Assembly: GCA_965279295.1 (NCBI GenBank)
Contig: CBDIHQ010000007.1
Reading direction: 5' to 3' (one strand)
DNA length: 64,000 bases
Origin: Aquabacter sp965279295
GTDB lineage: Bacteria; Pseudomonadota; Alphaproteobacteria; Rhizobiales; Xanthobacteraceae
Shown here: positions 53,820 through 62,465 of the stretch, piece after piece
Position numbering within the stretch: the first letter of the stretch is position 1
How the letters are laid out: every line of letters starts with the position of its first letter
The notes under the pieces: model-generated
Told to the model about the DNA's origin: nothing
What the model saw: only the letters and a program-made list of their open reading frames with translations
Databases searched by the model: none
Made by a program: the position numbers and the translations under genes

Positions 53820-54930
53820 GGCCGAGCACCTCCGCGCTGAGGCCGAGGGTTTCCACCGCGTTCAGCACGCCGGCCACGGTGACGCTGTCGTTCGGTATTC
53901 CGACCACGATGACGCCGAACGGCTCGCCGGCGATTTCGTCCACCTGGGCCTGGATGATGTTCACATCCACCCCGAGCAGGCGGGAAATGCGCGAGAGAAC
54001 CGGATCGGTCGCATGGTCGCCGGTGAACACGATGCGCACCAGCGCCTGCCCGCCGGGCGCCGACCCTTGCTTCAGCCGCGCCGCCACATAGGGCGGCAGG
54101 CCGGAGCCGGTGATGGCGGAAATGAAGGAGCGTGTGGTGGCATGGCGCGGCCGGGAGAACAGCTCGAAGGTCGAGCCCTCCTCGACGATCCGCCCGCCAT
54201 CCAGCACCGCCACGCGATCCGCAACCGCCTTGATGACCGCCATCTCGTGGGTGATGAGCAGCACGGTGAGGTTCAGTTCGGCATTCACCTTGCGCAGCAG
54301 GGCGAGGATCTGATTGGTGGTTTCAGGATCCAGCGCCGATGTCGCCTCGTCCGAAAGCAGGACGCGAGGGCGGGTCGCGAGGGCGCGGGCGATGCCGACC
54401 CGCTGCTTCTGCCCGCCGGAGAGTTCTGCGGGATAGCGATCACGCTTGTCGGCGAGGCCCACGAGATCCAGCAGCGGCTCGACCCGCGCCTTGACCTCGC
54501 GGCCGGAGACGCCGGCAATCTCAAGCGGCAGCGCCACATTCTCGAACGCGGTGCGGCGCGCCAACAGGTTGAAGTGCTGGAAAATCATGCCGATGGAGCG
54601 GCGCGCCTCGCGCAGGCCGGGCTCGGACAAAGCGGTGATGTCGGTGCCGTCGACGGTGATGCGGCCGGATGTGGCGCGCTCCAGCCCGTTGACCAGGCGG
54701 ATCAGGGTGGACTTGCCGGCCCCCGAGCGGCCGATGACGCCGAGGATGGCGCCTTCCGGCACGGCAAGATCCACGTCCTCCAGCGCCGCCACCTCGGGCG
54801 TGCCACGGCGGGCCTGGAAGGTCTTGCCCACATGCTCGAAGCGGATGATGGGGTCTGTCAAAGCTGCACCTCTGCCGGCGCCGATGGGCGTCGCGGACGT
54901 GAGGATAGGGAAATGGGCGTTCACGTTCAT
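53812..54930 (-). CDS. metN: Methionine-type ABC transporter ATP-binding protein MetN
   Basis: The importer ATPase, up to 372 residues. Walker A is IGRSGAGKST, the signature LSGGQKQR, Walker B VLLSDEATSALD. The C-terminal ~90 residues form the NIL domain (GQALVRIVFTGDHATDPVLS), which binds methionine and inhibits transport when the cell is full. ATG 54930 abuts GGAG with no spacing; a GTG two codons on (54924) would be spaced better. The N-terminal ~30 residues before PIIRFEHVGKTF are extra compared with the family. Overlaps metI by eight bases. Confidence 0.93.
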   Translation of the reverse strand: MNVNAHFPILTSATPIGAGRGAALTDPIIRFEHVGKTFQARRGTPEVAALEDVDLAVPEGAILGVIGRSGAGKSTLIRLVNGLERATSGRITVDGTDITALSEPGLREARRSIGMIFQHFNLLARRTAFENVALPLEIAGVSGREVKARVEPLLDLVGLADKRDRYPAELSGGQKQRVGIARALATRPRVLLSDEATSALDPETTNQILALLRKVNAELNLTVLLITHEMAVIKAVADRVAVLDGGRIVEEGSTFELFSRPRHATTRSFISAITGSGLPPYVAARLKQGSAPGGQALVRIVFTGDHATDPVLSRISRLLGVDVNIIQAQVDEIAGEPFGVIVVGIPNDSVTVAGVLNAVETLGLSAEVLGHV

Positions 54931-55289
54931 CTCCGGCTTTCGTCGATGACGCTGGCCCGGCGCGAGAGGCAGGGCGGTGTCAGATCGAGGCCGTGGGGGT
55001 ACGGGAAAGGCAAAAGGCGCGGCGTCAGGCGGCCGCAATCACATTCGCATACACAAGCAGCACGTCATGGCCGCACCCGTCTCTCGGAGAAATTCCGTTG
55101 AGCGGAATATTGTTCGTTTTGCCGAACGCGTCAAGAGGTGACGCGCGGGTCAGCTCTGCGCCAAACGTAGGGGGGACACGACACCGGGCCACATTGTTAA
55201 AGGCCGGCACCATCCTAATATGGAGGGCATCATCCTCCAGCGTAATGTGCGCTCTCCACGCGATCTTCCTCGCGGCATTGTTCAAAACC
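54931..55289. other. Non-coding gap between metNIQ and the ArsR-type regulator
   Basis: No gene is supported in these 359 bases. The part near 55100-55150 holds the candidate metN promoter with overlapping dyads, listed separately. The ~170 bases between that promoter and metN would be an untranslated leader; I looked for SAM riboswitch cores there and did not recognise one. Confidence 0.6.
55106..55145 (-). promoter_or_regulatory. Candidate metNIQ promoter with two overlapping dyads
   Basis: On the minus strand TTGACG (55134-55129), a 17-nt spacer and AATATT (55111-55106) form a plausible sigma-70 promoter. CGCGTCA, five bases and TGACGCG (55127-55145) straddle the -35 element. A second dyad GTTCG, six bases and CGAAC lies in the spacer (55112-55127). 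Both sit between metN and the divergent ArsR-type gene. Confidence 0.55.
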
Positions 55290-55583
55290 ATGGCTGAAGC
55301 CAAGAAAATCCAGCTCACCGACCAGCAGTTCGCGCGGATCGCCCGCGCCCTGGCGGAGCCGCGCCGCTACCAGATGCTGAAGGAGATCGGCTGCACCGGT
55401 GAATCCATGCCGTGCAGCGCCCTGGTCTCCGCGCACCGGGTCAGCGCCGCCACCATCTCCCATCATGTGAAAGAGCTTGAAGGCGCTGGGCTCATTGAGA
55501 TCGTCCGCGAAGGCAAGTTCGCGAATCTGGTGATCCAGCGCGACGTGCTGAACGCCTATCTGGAACGCCTCTCCCAGATCTGA
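55290..55583 (+). CDS. ArsR-type winged-helix transcriptional regulator
   Basis: A 97-residue DNA-binding protein. RIARALAEPRRYQMLKEIG is the typical ArsR opening, and VSAHRVSAATISHHVKELEG the recognition helix-turn-helix, followed by the wing VREGKFANLVIQRDVL. The metal-binding ELCVCDL box of ArsR/SmtB is replaced by GCTGESMPCSALV, with two cysteines that could still respond to a metal or oxidant. It is divergent from metNIQ and upstream of an SDR gene; which of the two it controls is not shown. The ATG at 55290 starts the conserved domain. Confidence 0.87.
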   Translation: MAEAKKIQLTDQQFARIARALAEPRRYQMLKEIGCTGESMPCSALVSAHRVSAATISHHVKELEGAGLIEIVREGKFANLVIQRDVLNAYLERLSQI

Positions 55584-55634
55584 AACCTCCCGGCACGACG
55601 CTCCACCTTCCGAGCGGAGCACCCCTTGCAATAA

Positions 55635-55679
55635 TTAGATGTCTGTCTAAATGTCCCCTACAATTCGATGATTATCGAA
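55635..55679 (+). promoter_or_regulatory. Two AT-rich palindromes upstream of the SDR gene
   Basis: TTAGA, six bases and TCTAA (55635-55650), then TTCGAT, GATT and ATCGAA (55664-55679). They are 33-77 bases before the SDR start and in AT-rich DNA, so they are plausible operators, perhaps for the adjacent ArsR-type protein. Confidence 0.55.
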
Positions 55680-55711
55680 ATATCTAACCGTTAGAAGTAT
55701 GGAGACGTGAC

Positions 55712-56461
55712 ATGGGCAAGCTGACAGGCAAGGTCGCCGTGGTGACCGGGGCATCCAAGGGTATCGGCGCGGGCATCGCGAAAGGCCTCGCGGCCGAAGG
55801 CGCGGCGGTGGTGGTGAATTATGCCTCCAGCCGCGAGGGTGCCGACCGCGTCGTCGCAGACATCCAGCAAGCGGGCGGCAAGGCCGTCGCCGTCCAGGGG
55901 GATGTCGCCAAATCAGCCGACGTGACACGCCTGTTCTCGGAGACCAAGGCGGCGTTCGGCACCGCCGACATCCTGGTGAACAATGCGGGCGTATATGCTT
56001 TCGCCCCGCTCGAAGAGGTGACCGAGGGCGAGTTTCACCGCCAGTTCAACACCAACGTGCTGGGCCTCCTTCTGGCCACGCAGGCCGCGGCCGCGCAGTT
56101 TGGGGCGGATGGCGGCAGCGTGATCAATATCGGCTCCGGCATTACCCGCATGGGGATGCCTGGCGCCTCGATCTACACAGCAACCAAGACGGCGGTCATG
56201 GGCATCACCCAGGCGCTTGCAGCCGAGCTGGGGCCGAAGAAGATCAGGGTAAATACCCTCAGCCCCGGCGGCGTCGAGACCGAGGGCACCCATACAGCGG
56301 GCGTCATCGGCGGCGACATGGAAGCGATGATGGTCGCTAAGACCCCCCTGGGGCGGATCGGACAGCCCCACGACATCGCATCGGTCGCCGTGTTCCTGGC
56401 ATCGCAGGATTCCGCCTGGATCACCGGGGAAGATCTGTTCGCCTCCGGCGGGCTGCGCTGA
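55712..56461 (+). CDS. SDR family oxidoreductase
   Basis: A 249-residue short-chain dehydrogenase. The NAD(P)-binding motif is TGASKGIG (12-19), the NNAG motif LVNNAGVYAF follows, and the catalytic residues are S142, Y155 and K159 (GASIYTATKTAV). The acidic-residue pattern after the second strand is neutral (NYASSREGA), which favours NADP(H). The substrate is unknown; relatives are named glucose 1-dehydrogenase or 3-oxoacyl-ACP reductase. It lies behind two palindromes and the ArsR-type gene. Confidence 0.9.
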   Translation: MGKLTGKVAVVTGASKGIGAGIAKGLAAEGAAVVVNYASSREGADRVVADIQQAGGKAVAVQGDVAKSADVTRLFSETKAAFGTADILVNNAGVYAFAPLEEVTEGEFHRQFNTNVLGLLLATQAAAAQFGADGGSVINIGSGITRMGMPGASIYTATKTAVMGITQALAAELGPKKIRVNTLSPGGVETEGTHTAGVIGGDMEAMMVAKTPLGRIGQPHDIASVAVFLASQDSAWITGEDLFASGGLR

Positions 56462-56466
56462 AGCCT

Positions 56467-56498
56467 CCATCGCCCTGGCTGAACTGCTGGGGCGATGG
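56467..56498. terminator. Possible bidirectional hairpin between the SDR and RND genes
   Basis: CCATCGCCC (56467-56475) and GGGCGATGG (56490-56498) form a perfect 9-bp stem with a 14-nt loop in the convergent gap. It has no T tract, so its terminator role is tentative. Confidence 0.45.
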
Positions 56499-56500
56499 CC

Positions 56501-59500
56501 TCACTCTGCGGGGCGCGGTACCCCCGGCAGGGTCTTATGGGGCACGTCGGCGGCGTGAACCGGCGCCGCGTGGCCGTCCTCCGCCTCATCCTTCTTGCCG
56601 ATGAAGCGGCCGAACACCCGGCCCAGCAGATGGTCGAAATCGTCCATCACCGTGAACACCGCCGGCACGAACACCAGCGACAGAACGGTCGAGGCGATGA
56701 GCCCGCCGATCACCGCGATGGCCATGGGGGCGCGGAACGAGCCGCCCTCCCCGAGCGCCAGGGCGGAAGGCACCATGCCGGCGGCCATGGCGATTGTGGT
56801 CATGACGATGGGCTGCGCGCGCTTGCGGCCCGCCTCGATCAGCGCCGTGAACCGATCATGTCCCGCCGCCATGGATTCCACCGCGAAATCCACCAGCAGG
56901 ATGGCGTTCTTGGTGACGATGCCCATCAGCATCAGGAAGCCGATCACCACCGGCAGCGAGACCGAATTGCCGGTCAGCAGCAGCGCGATGAACGCGCCGC
57001 CCACGGAGAGCGGCAGCGAGATCAGGATGGTGATGGGCTGAAGCACGTCCGCGAACAACAAAATCAGCACCGCCAGCACCAGCATCAGCCCTGCGCCGAT
57101 CGCCATGGCGAAGCCGGTGAACACCTCCTGCATGATTTCCGCGTCGCCCGCTTCCTTGAGGCTGACGCCCGCCGGCAGATTTTTAGCCGCCGGCAGCGCC
57201 TTCACCGCTTCCAGCGCGGTGCCGAGCGGGACACCGCCGACCAGATCCGCCTCCACCGCGATGCGGCGCGCACGGTCGTAGCGATCCAGCGCGGTCGGCC
57301 CCTTGCCGAACTCGATGTCGGCCACCGAGGAGAGCGGCACCGAGACCCCCGGGGTCGCGGTCGGCACTTTGATGGCGTCGAAGGTGGACAGCTGGCCGCG
57401 CGCCTTCTCGTCCATCTGCACGCGGATGTCGATCTGCCGGTCCTTGGCGGAGAATTTCGCGAGATTGGCGGTGACGTCGCCGATGGTGGCGATGCGCACC
57501 GTCTCCGCGATGGTGCTGACCGACACCCCCAGTTCCGCCGCCTGGTCAAGCTTGGGAACGATGCGGATTTCCGGCCGGTCGAGGGCCGCCGAGGACACCA
57601 CATTGGAGAGTTCCGGCACGCGGTCGCGCACCTCCTTTTCCAGCGCCAGCGCGGCCTTCTCCACCGCCGCCCCGTCATTGCCGGAGAGGATCACCGAGAA
57701 GCCGCGCTGCGCGTTCTGCCCGTCCTGGCTCCAGGTGAAGCGCATGTCGGGCATGTCAGCCAACGTGCCGTAAAGCCGGCTCTCGAATTCCTTCTGGGTT
57801 AAGCTGCGCTCGCCGCGCGGCTTCAGGTTCACGACCAATTGCGCCTTGCGCACCTCGCCCGCCAGAAGCGCGAGGCCGCCCTGCCCGCCGCTGCCGCCCG
57901 TGGCATAGACGGCGGCCACCTCGGGCTGCTTCAGCATGAGCGCGGTGATGCGGTCCGACACCCGCTGGGTTTCCGACAAGGTGGTGCCCGGCGGCAGTTC
58001 CACCGTGAGCATGGAGCGGGAGATGTCGTTGACCGGCAGGAAGCCCGACGGCAGCAGGGTCGACAGGAAAATCGTGCCCGCGAACACGCCGAACCCCATG
58101 GCGATGGTGACGAAGCGGTGGCGCACGCACCAGCCGAGCAGCCGCACGTAGCCGCGCATGATGAAGCCGTCGCCGGTCTCGCGGTGCCCGGTATCGCGCA
58201 GGAAGTAGGCCGCCAGCAGCGGCGTGATGAGCCGCGCCACGGCGAGCGAGAACAGCACGGCGATGGCGACCGTGATGCCGAACTGCTTGAAATATTGTCC
58301 CGCGATCCCGCCCATGAACGACACCGGCACGAACACGGCGGCGATGGTGAGCGTGGTCGCCACCACCGCGAGGCCGATCTCGTCCGCCGCCTCGATGGCC
58401 GCGCGATAGGGCGATTTGCCTTGTCGCATGTGGCGGACGATGTTCTCGATCTCGACGATGGCATCGTCCACCAGGATACCGGTCACCAACGTAATCGCCA
58501 GCAGGCTCACCCCGTTGAGGGAGAAGCCCAGCATGTCCATGATCCAGAAGGTGGGCAGGATCGACAGCGGGATGGCGAGCGTCGTGATCAGCGTCGCGCG
58601 CCAGTCGCGCAGGAACAGGAACACCACGATCACCGCGAGGATCGCGCCTTCGATCAGTGTGTGCATGGCGGACTGGTAGTCCGCCTTGGTGTAGCGCACC
58701 GTGGTGTCGATCAGGGAGATGGTGACGCCGGGATTGGTCTCCATCAGCTTGGCAACGCCGGCGCTGGTCTGGTCGAACACCGTGACGTCAGAGAAACCCT
58801 TGGCGCGGTAGACGCCGAAGGCCACCACCGGCCTGCCGTCGAGACGCGCAAAGGTGCGCGGTTCGGCCGCCCCGTCATAGACCGTGCCGAGATCCTTGAG
58901 GCGGACATAGCGCCCATTGGTGAGCACGATCCTCGTGTCGCCGAGCTGGTCCATGTCGGCGGCGCCGGCCAGGGTGCGGATCGACTGCTCCTGCGTCCCC
59001 ACCTCGCCGCGTCCGCCCGACACGTCGAGATTGGTGGCGCGAAGCTGGCGGCTCACCTCGGCCGCCGTGATGCCTAGCGACATGAGCCGGTCCGGGTCGA
59101 GCGACACGCGGATTTCGCGCACCACGCCGCCCTCGCGCTTCACCTGCGCGACGCCGCGTATGCCCTGGAGCGCGCGGGCCACCGTATCGTCCACGAACCA
59201 GGATAATTCCTCGGCATTCATGGTGGGCGACGACACCGCATAGGTGACGATCGGCAGCCCCTCGATGTCGACCCGCTGCACCAGCGGCTCATCGATGGAT
59301 TGCGGCAGTTCGGTGCGGATCTTGGTGACGGCATCGCGCACGTCGCTCACCGCCCGGTCCACCGCCGTTTCCAGCTGGAACTCGATCGTGGTGACCGAGG
59401 TGCCCTCGGAGATCGAGGAGGTGATGTGCTTGACGCCGGCGACCCCGGCGACCGCGTTCTCGACCTTCTTGGAGACCTGGGTCTCAAGCTCGCTTGGCGC

Positions 59501-59668
59501 CGCACCGGGCTGTGTCACCGTCACCATGACGATGGGCAGATCGATGTTCGGCATCTGCGTGATGGGCAGGGAGCGGAAATGGACGATGCCGAGTGCGGTC
59601 AGCACCACGAACATGACCAGAGAGGGGATCGGCTTGCGGATCGCCCAGGCGGAGATATTGAGGGCCAT
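56501..59668 (-). CDS. RND efflux pump permease subunit
   Basis: A 1055-residue inner-membrane proton-driven exporter of the AcrB/MdtBC (HAE1) family. Twelve membrane helices in two halves are evident. The proton-relay aspartates are in TM4 (TGILVDDAIVEIENIVRHM), and the N-terminal IRKPIPSLVMFVVLTALGI and the periplasmic porter repeats (TSVTTIEFQLETAVDRAVSD) are typical. It would export drugs, detergents or other lipophilic compounds; the range is unknown. Its ATG overlaps the adaptor stop by one base. No outer-membrane TolC-like gene is adjacent. Confidence 0.95.
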   Translation of the reverse strand: MALNISAWAIRKPIPSLVMFVVLTALGIVHFRSLPITQMPNIDLPIVMVTVTQPGAAPSELETQVSKKVENAVAGVAGVKHITSSISEGTSVTTIEFQLETAVDRAVSDVRDAVTKIRTELPQSIDEPLVQRVDIEGLPIVTYAVSSPTMNAEELSWFVDDTVARALQGIRGVAQVKREGGVVREIRVSLDPDRLMSLGITAAEVSRQLRATNLDVSGGRGEVGTQEQSIRTLAGAADMDQLGDTRIVLTNGRYVRLKDLGTVYDGAAEPRTFARLDGRPVVAFGVYRAKGFSDVTVFDQTSAGVAKLMETNPGVTISLIDTTVRYTKADYQSAMHTLIEGAILAVIVVFLFLRDWRATLITTLAIPLSILPTFWIMDMLGFSLNGVSLLAITLVTGILVDDAIVEIENIVRHMRQGKSPYRAAIEAADEIGLAVVATTLTIAAVFVPVSFMGGIAGQYFKQFGITVAIAVLFSLAVARLITPLLAAYFLRDTGHRETGDGFIMRGYVRLLGWCVRHRFVTIAMGFGVFAGTIFLSTLLPSGFLPVNDISRSMLTVELPPGTTLSETQRVSDRITALMLKQPEVAAVYATGGSGGQGGLALLAGEVRKAQLVVNLKPRGERSLTQKEFESRLYGTLADMPDMRFTWSQDGQNAQRGFSVILSGNDGAAVEKAALALEKEVRDRVPELSNVVSSAALDRPEIRIVPKLDQAAELGVSVSTIAETVRIATIGDVTANLAKFSAKDRQIDIRVQMDEKARGQLSTFDAIKVPTATPGVSVPLSSVADIEFGKGPTALDRYDRARRIAVEADLVGGVPLGTALEAVKALPAAKNLPAGVSLKEAGDAEIMQEVFTGFAMAIGAGLMLVLAVLILLFADVLQPITILISLPLSVGGAFIALLLTGNSVSLPVVIGFLMLMGIVTKNAILLVDFAVESMAAGHDRFTALIEAGRKRAQPIVMTTIAMAAGMVPSALALGEGGSFRAPMAIAVIGGLIASTVLSLVFVPAVFTVMDDFDHLLGRVFGRFIGKKDEAEDGHAAPVHAADVPHKTLPGVPRPAE

Positions 59669-60894
59669 CAGCGGGCTTCCTTCGCGCTCTCGCTCTGGGC
59701 GCTGACTTGCGCCTGGACCGCGTTCACCCGGTCGCCATCGCGCAGGAAGCCGCCCGCCCGCAGCACCACGAGATCGTCCGATGTGACGCCGCTGACGAGT
59801 TCCACCCGGCCGAGGGTCTTCAGGCCCGGCTCGACCCGCCGCTCGCGCACGGTGCCGTCATTGGCCACCAGCACGTAAGCCCCGTCGCCATCGAACATGA
59901 CCGCGGAGAGCGGAACGGTGAGACCCTCACGGCGGCCGAGTTCCAGCACGCCGCGCGCATAGGTGCCGGGGCGCAGGCGCGGATCGTCGGCGAGCGCGAT
60001 CTTCACCTTGCCGAGGCGGGTGGCCTTGTCGAGCTGAGCCGAGATCAGCCGCACCGTACCGTCCACCGGCGTGGTGAAGCCGGCGGGCGTCACAGATACC
60101 TTCTGTCCCACCGCCATGCGCGCCATGATGCTTTCCGGCACCTCGGCATCAAGGTCGATGGCGCCGTGCTCGGCGATGCGGAACAGCGGCTCGGTGCGGG
60201 TGGAGAGCACGATGGAGCCGATGCGGGCGTCGCGCGCCAGCACGATGCCGGCCTCCGGCGCCTTCACGTCGGTGCGCTTGAGGCGCAGGTCGATTTCGTC
60301 GCGTTGTGCCACCACCAGCGCGGCGTCGGCCTCGCTGGCTGCCAGACCCTCTCGGGTGGCAGCCACCTGGGCGGACGCGACCTTCACCGCGCGCTCGCGC
60401 TCGTCGAGAATTTCCTGGGAGGCGACACCGGTCTTGCGAAGCTGGCGGGTGCGCTCGACGGCGGAGGTCGCCTCCGCCTCCTGCGCCAGCATCTGGTCCA
60501 GATTGGCCCGCTGCTGGGCGATTGCCGCCTTGGCCTTGGCGCCGTTGGCGGTGTTCTGGGCGAGCTGGACATTCAGCATGTCGCGCGACAGGCGGGCCAG
60601 CACCTGCCCCTTTTCCACCCGGTCTCCCACCTCGGCGAGGATCGCCTCCAGGCGATAGCCCTCGATCTCCGGGCCGACTTGAATTTCCTCGCGCGGCAGC
60701 AACGAACCGGTGACCAGCAAGGTCTCCGACATGGCGCGCCGCTGCGGATTTGTGACGCTGACGGTCAGCCCCTTCGCGCTGCTTTCCTTACCGGCACCTT
60801 CCTTGGCGGGTGCGGTCTGCGCGTGCGCGGACCCGCCCCCTGCGAGCCCCAGGGCGAGGAGGGCGAGTGCCATCGGGCGGGCAAAGCGAGACAT
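59668..60894 (-). CDS. RND efflux periplasmic adaptor subunit
   Basis: A 408-residue membrane-fusion protein linking the RND permease to an outer-membrane channel. The signal peptide is SRFARPMALALLALGLAGGG with cleavage at AHA-QT. The lipoyl half VGPEIEGYRLEAILAEVGDR, a long coiled coil (about 130-210), and the beta-barrel PVDGTVRLISAQLDKATRLG follow. The frame stays open upstream, but ATG 60894 starts the signal. It lies 77 bases after the TetR gene on the same strand. Confidence 0.93.
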   Translation of the reverse strand: MSRFARPMALALLALGLAGGGSAHAQTAPAKEGAGKESSAKGLTVSVTNPQRRAMSETLLVTGSLLPREEIQVGPEIEGYRLEAILAEVGDRVEKGQVLARLSRDMLNVQLAQNTANGAKAKAAIAQQRANLDQMLAQEAEATSAVERTRQLRKTGVASQEILDERERAVKVASAQVAATREGLAASEADAALVVAQRDEIDLRLKRTDVKAPEAGIVLARDARIGSIVLSTRTEPLFRIAEHGAIDLDAEVPESIMARMAVGQKVSVTPAGFTTPVDGTVRLISAQLDKATRLGKVKIALADDPRLRPGTYARGVLELGRREGLTVPLSAVMFDGDGAYVLVANDGTVRERRVEPGLKTLGRVELVSGVTSDDLVVLRAGGFLRDGDRVNAVQAQVSAQSESAKEAR

Positions 60895-60971
60895 GGCGAG
60901 AGAATTCCGTTGACGATGAGGGCGTGCCGTAGAGGGAAGATGCGTCGAATTTCCGGCGCGATGGGAAGAGG

Positions 60972-61589
60972 TCATGCGCCGCGCTCCCCGCTCGGCGCGA
61001 CCATGCGGCGCATCAAATCGGAGAACGCCGGCAGACGGTCCGCAAGCTTCCATTCGGGGTGCAGCAGATTGTGCAGGACCAAGCCGTCGCCGATCACCTG
61101 GAGCAGCATCACCAGCGTATCGGGGTCGATGGCGGGATCGATTTCTCCCTTTTCCGCCCCTGCCACCAGGGCGGCGCGCAACATGGCGCGGGTCTCGTCC
61201 TCCACCGGCTCAAGCGCGGCGCGCAAATGCGGGTTGCGGATTGCCTCGGCCATGATCTCGGGGCCAAGCTTGGCGCACGGCATGCAGTCCCCGGAGAGCA
61301 TCTCCGCGCAGCTGGCGGTGAGGCCATCCATCAGGCTCGGCGCCTGCTCGATCTGCTCGAACATCTGCGCCCGATCCGCTCGCTCGCCCTCGACAATGGC
61401 GCCGATGATGGATTCCTTGGAGGGGAAATAGCGGTAAAGCGCGCCGGGGCTCATCCCCGCCTCGGTGCAGATCTGCTGCATGGACGTGCCGTGGAATCCG
61501 TCGCGCGAAAAGCACGCGACGGCCGCCGTGAGAATCCGGCGGCGCTGCTCGGCGCGATGATCGAGAGCGGAGGAAACGTCCAGGGCCAT
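60972..61589 (-). CDS. TetR family transcriptional regulator
   Basis: A 205-residue repressor heading the tetR-adaptor-RND operon. The DNA-binding domain is RRRILTAAVACFSRDGFHGT then ICTEAGMSPGALYRYFPSKE. The ligand domain starts near residue 60. C-terminal residues include a CMPCAKLGPEIM stretch with two cysteines. ATG 61589 gives the family length; the open frame runs further upstream only through the promoter region. Twin operators just upstream imply autoregulation of pump expression, released by a pump substrate. Confidence 0.92.
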   Translation of the reverse strand: MALDVSSALDHRAEQRRRILTAAVACFSRDGFHGTSMQQICTEAGMSPGALYRYFPSKESIIGAIVEGERADRAQMFEQIEQAPSLMDGLTASCAEMLSGDCMPCAKLGPEIMAEAIRNPHLRAALEPVEDETRAMLRAALVAGAEKGEIDPAIDPDTLVMLLQVIGDGLVLHNLLHPEWKLADRLPAFSDLMRRMVAPSGERGA

Positions 61590-61610
61590 TCGGCGTCCCG
61601 TCTGAGAATA

Positions 61611-61680
61611 ATGCGAATGAATGTTCGCTCTCAGGTAGTGACGCCGAACCAACCGGTCAAGAGCGAACGTTCGTTCGCGT
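61611..61680. promoter_or_regulatory. Twin TetR operators flanking the tetR promoter region
   Basis: Site 1 (61611-61630) reads GAGCGAACATTCATTCGCAT on the minus strand; site 2 (61661-61680) reads GAGCGAACGTTCGTTCGCGT on the plus strand. They agree at 17 of 20 positions and lie in opposite orientation with 30 bases between, containing TTGACC (61660-61655) as a possible -35. Site 2 centres on the perfect palindrome CGAACGTTCG. Confidence 0.8.
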
Positions 61681-61773
61681 ATTTTCGACGCAGGGCTCGG
61701 AGCGCGAATTCGGCGCGCCGGCTTGCATGTGGGGACCAAGTCCGCGACGGTGCCGGAAACCATGGGGCAAAGA

Positions 61774-62196
61774 ATGCCGGTTCGCATCCATCTGAGTGTC
61801 GCGTTTCTTCTTGTCGCACTGTCCGCGGGCATGGGCGCCGCAACCGCGCAGACCCCCACCCCCGGCTGGCAGGCGACGCCCTGGGCCGACAGCGTGATGC
61901 TTCAGACACAGTTGCGCTTCGATCTGGAAAGCCCCGACGGGAGCGGCGTGAGCGACCAGCAATGGACGCGCTTCGTCGCCGATACCATTCTGCCGCGCTT
62001 CAAGGACGGCATCACCGTGCTCAACGCACAGGCCGTCACGGGCACCGGCAGCGCCGCAACCCGTGTTGTTGTGATCATCAATCCCAATACGCCGGATGCA
62101 GCCGGCAAGTTCAGCGAAATCAAGGCCGCCTACGCCCAGCGGTTCGGCGGGGCGAAGGTGTATCAACTGGACTTCCCGGTTCGCATCACCAACTGA
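61774..62196 (+). CDS. Secreted DUF3574-like protein
   Basis: A 140-residue exported protein. The signal peptide is PVRIHLSVAFLLVALSAGMG with cleavage near ATA-QT. The mature region DSVMLQTQLRFDLESPDG, then SDQQWTRFVADTILPRFKDG and TRVVVIINPNT fits DUF3574, whose function is unknown. An ATG at 61762 would add four residues. It is divergent from the TetR gene, so the site 2 operator at 61661-61680 may control it too. A repeat-filled gap follows. Confidence 0.75.
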   Translation: MPVRIHLSVAFLLVALSAGMGAATAQTPTPGWQATPWADSVMLQTQLRFDLESPDGSGVSDQQWTRFVADTILPRFKDGITVLNAQAVTGTGSAATRVVVIINPNTPDAAGKFSEIKAAYAQRFGGAKVYQLDFPVRITN

Positions 62197-62285
62197 GGCC
62201 GTGACTCTTCTCTCTCCCGCTTGCAGGGGCTCTGCGAAAGCGGACGGAGTAGGATCAGTGGCGGGGCTCGTGGGACTGCGCCATG

Positions 62286-62410
62286 CTCCCTCTCCCCGAC
62301 GGGGAGAGGGTTGGGGTGAGGGGGACAAACCTCTCCAATCCTGAGATGCCGGAGCCCCCTCACCCGGCTGCTGCGCAGCCGACCTCTCCCCCACGGGGCG
62401 AGGTGAAAGC
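62286..62410. repeat. Family B composite repeat, inverted copy
   Basis: Read on the minus strand this matches the 44402-44520 unit end to end: CACCTCGCCCCGTGGGGGAG, AGGTCGGCTGCGCAGCAGC, CGGGTGAGGGGGCTCC, then CCCCCTCACCCCAACCCTCT and CGGGGAGAGGGAG. A partial family A arm (CTCTCCCGCTTGCAGGGG) lies at about 62211-62229. No gene is evident in 62197-62465. Confidence 0.85.
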
Positions 62411-62465
62411 GGGCCGGCAGCGAAATCGGGTTGAAATCCGCGCTGCCCGGCGCCATCTCGTGAGG

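Noticed and set aside
54931..55289. SAM riboswitch ahead of metNIQ
   Set aside because: I looked for conserved SAM-I and SAM-II cores in the minus-strand leader and did not recognise them. A covariance-model search would be decisive.
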